64,000 nucleotides of DNA, taken from a bacterium BMS3Bbin08. Its GTDB lineage: Bacteria; Nitrospirota; Thermodesulfovibrionia; UBA6902; BMS3Bbin08. Under the pieces are notes generated by a model, which saw only the letters and a program-made list of their open reading frames with translations, made no database searches and was not told the origin of the DNA. Below, piece by piece: positions 61,826 through 64,000 of the stretch (the stretch's first letter is position 1; each line of letters opens with the position of its first letter). The position numbers were made by a program, and so were the translations under genes. The DNA is taken from assembly GCA_002897775.1 (NCBI GenBank), contig BDTR01000053.1, forward strand, positions 62,001 to 126,000, written 5' to 3'.

Positions 61826-63289
61826 TCAGATCGAAAAATAGAACGCCGCGCCTCTTTCTATCGCTCCCTCTGCCCAAATATCGCCGCCGTGCCGCTGGAT
61901 AATGCGCTTAACATTGGCAAGGCCGACACCTGTGCCTGAGAACTCGGCCAGTTCGTGCAGGCGCTGGAACGGCTGAAAGAGCTTGTTGACATAGGCCATG
62001 TCAAAACCCGCGCCGTCATCACGGACAAAAAACACCTGTTTGCCGTTTTCTCTCTTGGCGCCGAACTCTATTTTTGCGCTTGAATGTTTTTCCGTGAATT
62101 TCCAGGCATTGCCAAGGAGGTTTTCCATTGCCATCTTTAACAGCCTGGCGTCGCCGGTAGCGGTCAGTCCTTCCTGTATAATGAACTCAACCCTGTGTTC
62201 AGACCGGGAGTTCCCGAGGTTCGAAGATATTTCACGCGCCATAGCACTAAGATCCACCTCCTCATAATGCATCTCAGCTCGCACAACTCTCGATAATATC
62301 AACATGTCATCAATAAGCTGTCCCATACGCTGACTTGCCCTGCACACGCGATTAAGATAATCTTTGCCTTTCTCATCAAGTCTGTCCAGATAGTCTTCCA
62401 GGAGCGCCCTGCTGAAGCCGTCAATACTCCTGAGCGGCGCGCGCAGGTCATGTGATACTGAATATGAAAATGCCTCAAGTTCCCTGTTTGCGGCCTTCAG
62501 CGCGTTTCCCATCTGCCTGCGTTTAATGTTCTCCTTGACCAGTTCATCGCGCGAAACAGAGACCCGTTTCAACCTTTCCGTCATCTGGTCAAAAGACCTT
62601 GAGAGTTGGCCGATCTCATCTTTTGTATCCATGTTGATTCTGTAAGCAAGATTGCCGCTCCCTACAACTTCTGTTCCTTCCCGAAGTTTCCTGAGCGGTT
62701 CGGAAATGGTTCTATTTATGAGAAATGAAATTGATGTGATAACCACTGCCAAAACGCTTATAAGAAACCCTGTAAGCATGTTAGACTTTTGCCGGACATT
62801 CTCTCTTTCTCTGTGAGTTAATTCATTTAATTTGAAACTATCAGACACCGCCTCTCTTGAGCTCAACATCATCTGGCTTATTAATCTCTCTTGCAGTTCA
62901 ATTGTGGTTTTATTTGACAGTCGATCTTGTCCGTTTCTGTAGCCCTCAGTCAGTTGACTGAAGTTATATTTGATGCCTTTAAGATTATTATTAACCCTTT
63001 CCAGAACGGCCAGTTCAGCCGGTTCTTTGAATTCCCCTGATAACAGGGAATTCTGTAACGAGTCATATCTCATTTTCCATTGTTCTTCCGAGCGTTTTTC
63101 ATGATGCAGCAGATAATCATAGGTTAAAATTTCCAGTTCGGTGATCCCCTTGACCAATACAGCGGTCTTTGTTTCTTTCCTGCTTACTTTTTCCATCTGT
63201 GAGTTGGCCCCAATAAAAACCACACCCGTTATGATGACCGCGGCCACTGAAGCGATCGTGTTTATTTTAAGTCTGGTTTTGATACTCAC
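61826..63289 (-). CDS. Membrane sensor histidine kinase
   Basis: 487 aa. Membrane helices near 10-30 and 178-198 enclose a ~145-residue periplasmic helical sensor; then HAMP (INRTISEPLRKLREG), HisKA with YSVSHDLRAPLRSIDGF, and HATPase_c (MENLLGNAWKFTEKH, RDDGAGFDMAY, GTGVGLANVKRI). The periplasmic part likely senses via the substrate-binding protein encoded 12 bases upstream. Confidence 0.95.
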   Translation of the reverse strand: MSIKTRLKINTIASVAAVIITGVVFIGANSQMEKVSRKETKTAVLVKGITELEILTYDYLLHHEKRSEEQWKMRYDSLQNSLLSGEFKEPAELAVLERVNNNLKGIKYNFSQLTEGYRNGQDRLSNKTTIELQERLISQMMLSSREAVSDSFKLNELTHRERENVRQKSNMLTGFLISVLAVVITSISFLINRTISEPLRKLREGTEVVGSGNLAYRINMDTKDEIGQLSRSFDQMTERLKRVSVSRDELVKENIKRRQMGNALKAANRELEAFSYSVSHDLRAPLRSIDGFSRALLEDYLDRLDEKGKDYLNRVCRASQRMGQLIDDMLILSRVVRAEMHYEEVDLSAMAREISSNLGNSRSEHRVEFIIQEGLTATGDARLLKMAMENLLGNAWKFTEKHSSAKIEFGAKRENGKQVFFVRDDGAGFDMAYVNKLFQPFQRLHELAEFSGTGVGLANVKRIIQRHGGDIWAEGAIERGAAFYFSI

Positions 63290-63300
63290 TTGATTTATCC

Positions 63301-64000
63301 CTAATGGATTATGCTAACTGCTTCGGGTCTGACCTCTTCCAGTGCGTCTATATAGATAAAATCAAGATAATTCGGGACCTCTGTTTTATCTGTCAGGTTG
63401 TTTTTTATCGCCCATCGCGCCTCATCCTCCATTGTTATTAACAGGGATTGAGATAGAGAAAGTCTGAATTCATACATATCCCATAGGGTATTTATCTTCC
63501 CGTGGTCCGCATTCAGGTGCTGAGCTATGATGTCCACGGATTCGTCGCGGTTTTCTTTTATGAATTTTTCCGCTTTAGACAAAGCCCTGAGGACCCTTTT
63601 TATCAATTCCGGATTATTCTCTATGAAATCGTTCTTTGAAACCAGATTAAATGTCGCCATATACCCAACATTAGCGGGCAGAAAGACCGCATTGTCGCCT
63701 AATATATTTTGAGCTTTTGATATGTTCGGCTCCCAGGCAAAGATCGAGTCCACGTCACCATTCACGATCGCTCTCACCATTTCCTTTGGTTTAAGATCGT
63801 ACACCTCAATTGCGGAAGGATCCATGCCATTAAAGACAAAAAATACGTCCATGAAAAAATGTGCTGTTGTTCCCCTGGTAGTTGCGATCTTTTTGCCGGT
63901 CAAGTCCTGAGGAGTCTCGATGTTTCTATCTTTTCTGGCAAGGGCCTTTGCGTGCCGGGCAGAATCCACAATAGTCGCAAAGGCAGAGAAATCATCTCGC
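63301..64000 (-). CDS. Periplasmic substrate-binding protein, NMT1/SsuA/TauA-like (partial)
   Basis: The frame runs on to the window's end, so the N-terminus and signal peptide are missing; a GTG at 63969 is internal. Residues match aliphatic-sulfonate/taurine/thiamine-precursor binding proteins: TPQDLTGKKIATTRGTTAHF, KEMVRAIVNGDVDSIFAWEP and NNPELIKRVLRALSKAEKFI. No ABC permease or ATPase is seen on this side. Placed directly before the sensor kinase, it probably serves as a ligand-sensing partner. Confidence 0.88.
   Translation of the reverse strand, partial: RDDFSAFATIVDSARHAKALARKDRNIETPQDLTGKKIATTRGTTAHFFMDVFFVFNGMDPSAIEVYDLKPKEMVRAIVNGDVDSIFAWEPNISKAQNILGDNAVFLPANVGYMATFNLVSKNDFIENNPELIKRVLRALSKAEKFIKENRDESVDIIAQHLNADHGKINTLWDMYEFRLSLSQSLLITMEDEARWAIKNNLTDKTEVPNYLDFIYIDALEEVRPEAVSIIH

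Noticed and set aside
1..64000. CRISPR array
   Set aside because: No regularly spaced direct repeats with unique spacers were seen; the repeats found are inverted, dispersed or low-complexity.
1..64000. tRNA or rRNA genes
   Set aside because: No cloverleaf with a GTTCGA-type arm or rRNA core sequence was recognised in the gene-free stretches.

Overview
The window reads as chromosome from a Gram-negative-type bacterium. It carries outer-membrane polysaccharide export genes, a sigma54 activator, several c-di-GMP HD-GYP proteins, a CFI-box C-terminal sorting tail and a seven-haem cytochrome. This mix suits Nitrospirota, Desulfobacterota or Omnitrophota-like lineages, but sequence alone does not settle the phylum.

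Bases 1-8690 form an AT-rich, repeat-rich mobile or defence island. It starts inside a primase-helicase-like SF2 protein resembling the so-called TOTE conflict proteins, followed by the decayed 3' end of a probable serine recombinase. Next comes a module bracketed by a 292-bp, about 98.6% identical inverted repeat (2039-2330 / 7330-7621). The module holds vsr, two C5-cytosine methyltransferases, a DUF3883-type restriction nuclease between them, and lexA with a perfect SOS box inside its promoter. A structured non-coding stretch (7035-7314) and an NYN-domain gene between 41-bp direct repeats follow. The island ends inside a phosphoketolase gene (xfp), which it truncates at about 8690.

Bases 8690-17465 are chromosomal genes: xfp remnant and ackA, a rubredoxin-like protein, a frameshifted exported CFI-box protein, a GAF-sigma54 activator, GrpB and small unknowns.

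Bases 17466-55619 are one long minus-strand exopolysaccharide/O-antigen locus. A TTGACA-N17-TATATT promoter at 55758-55786 feeds a receiver protein, FecR-like protein, beta-barrel, OPX (Wza), BY-kinase (Wzc), a 61-aa HTH protein with a non-AUG start, a TPR O-antigen ligase and a NusG/RfaH-like antiterminator. Then come a UDP-L-FucNAc-type synthesis trio, a second ligase/polymerase, a Wzm/Wzt ABC exporter and a long run of glycosyltransferases with a CapK-like protein, methyltransferases and two B12-radical-SAM proteins. The run ends with an aminotransferase, a three-part fusion (phosphoglycosyl transferase + 4,6-dehydratase + receiver domain) and an HD-GYP phosphodiesterase.

Bases 55620-64000 are signalling genes on the minus strand: a HAMP / seven-haem cytochrome c / HAMP trio, and a coupled chain of substrate-binding protein, sensor kinase, receiver, hybrid kinase and receiver-HD-GYP. 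c-di-GMP turnover and phosphorelay genes therefore flank the polysaccharide locus on both sides. No tRNA, rRNA or CRISPR array was seen.
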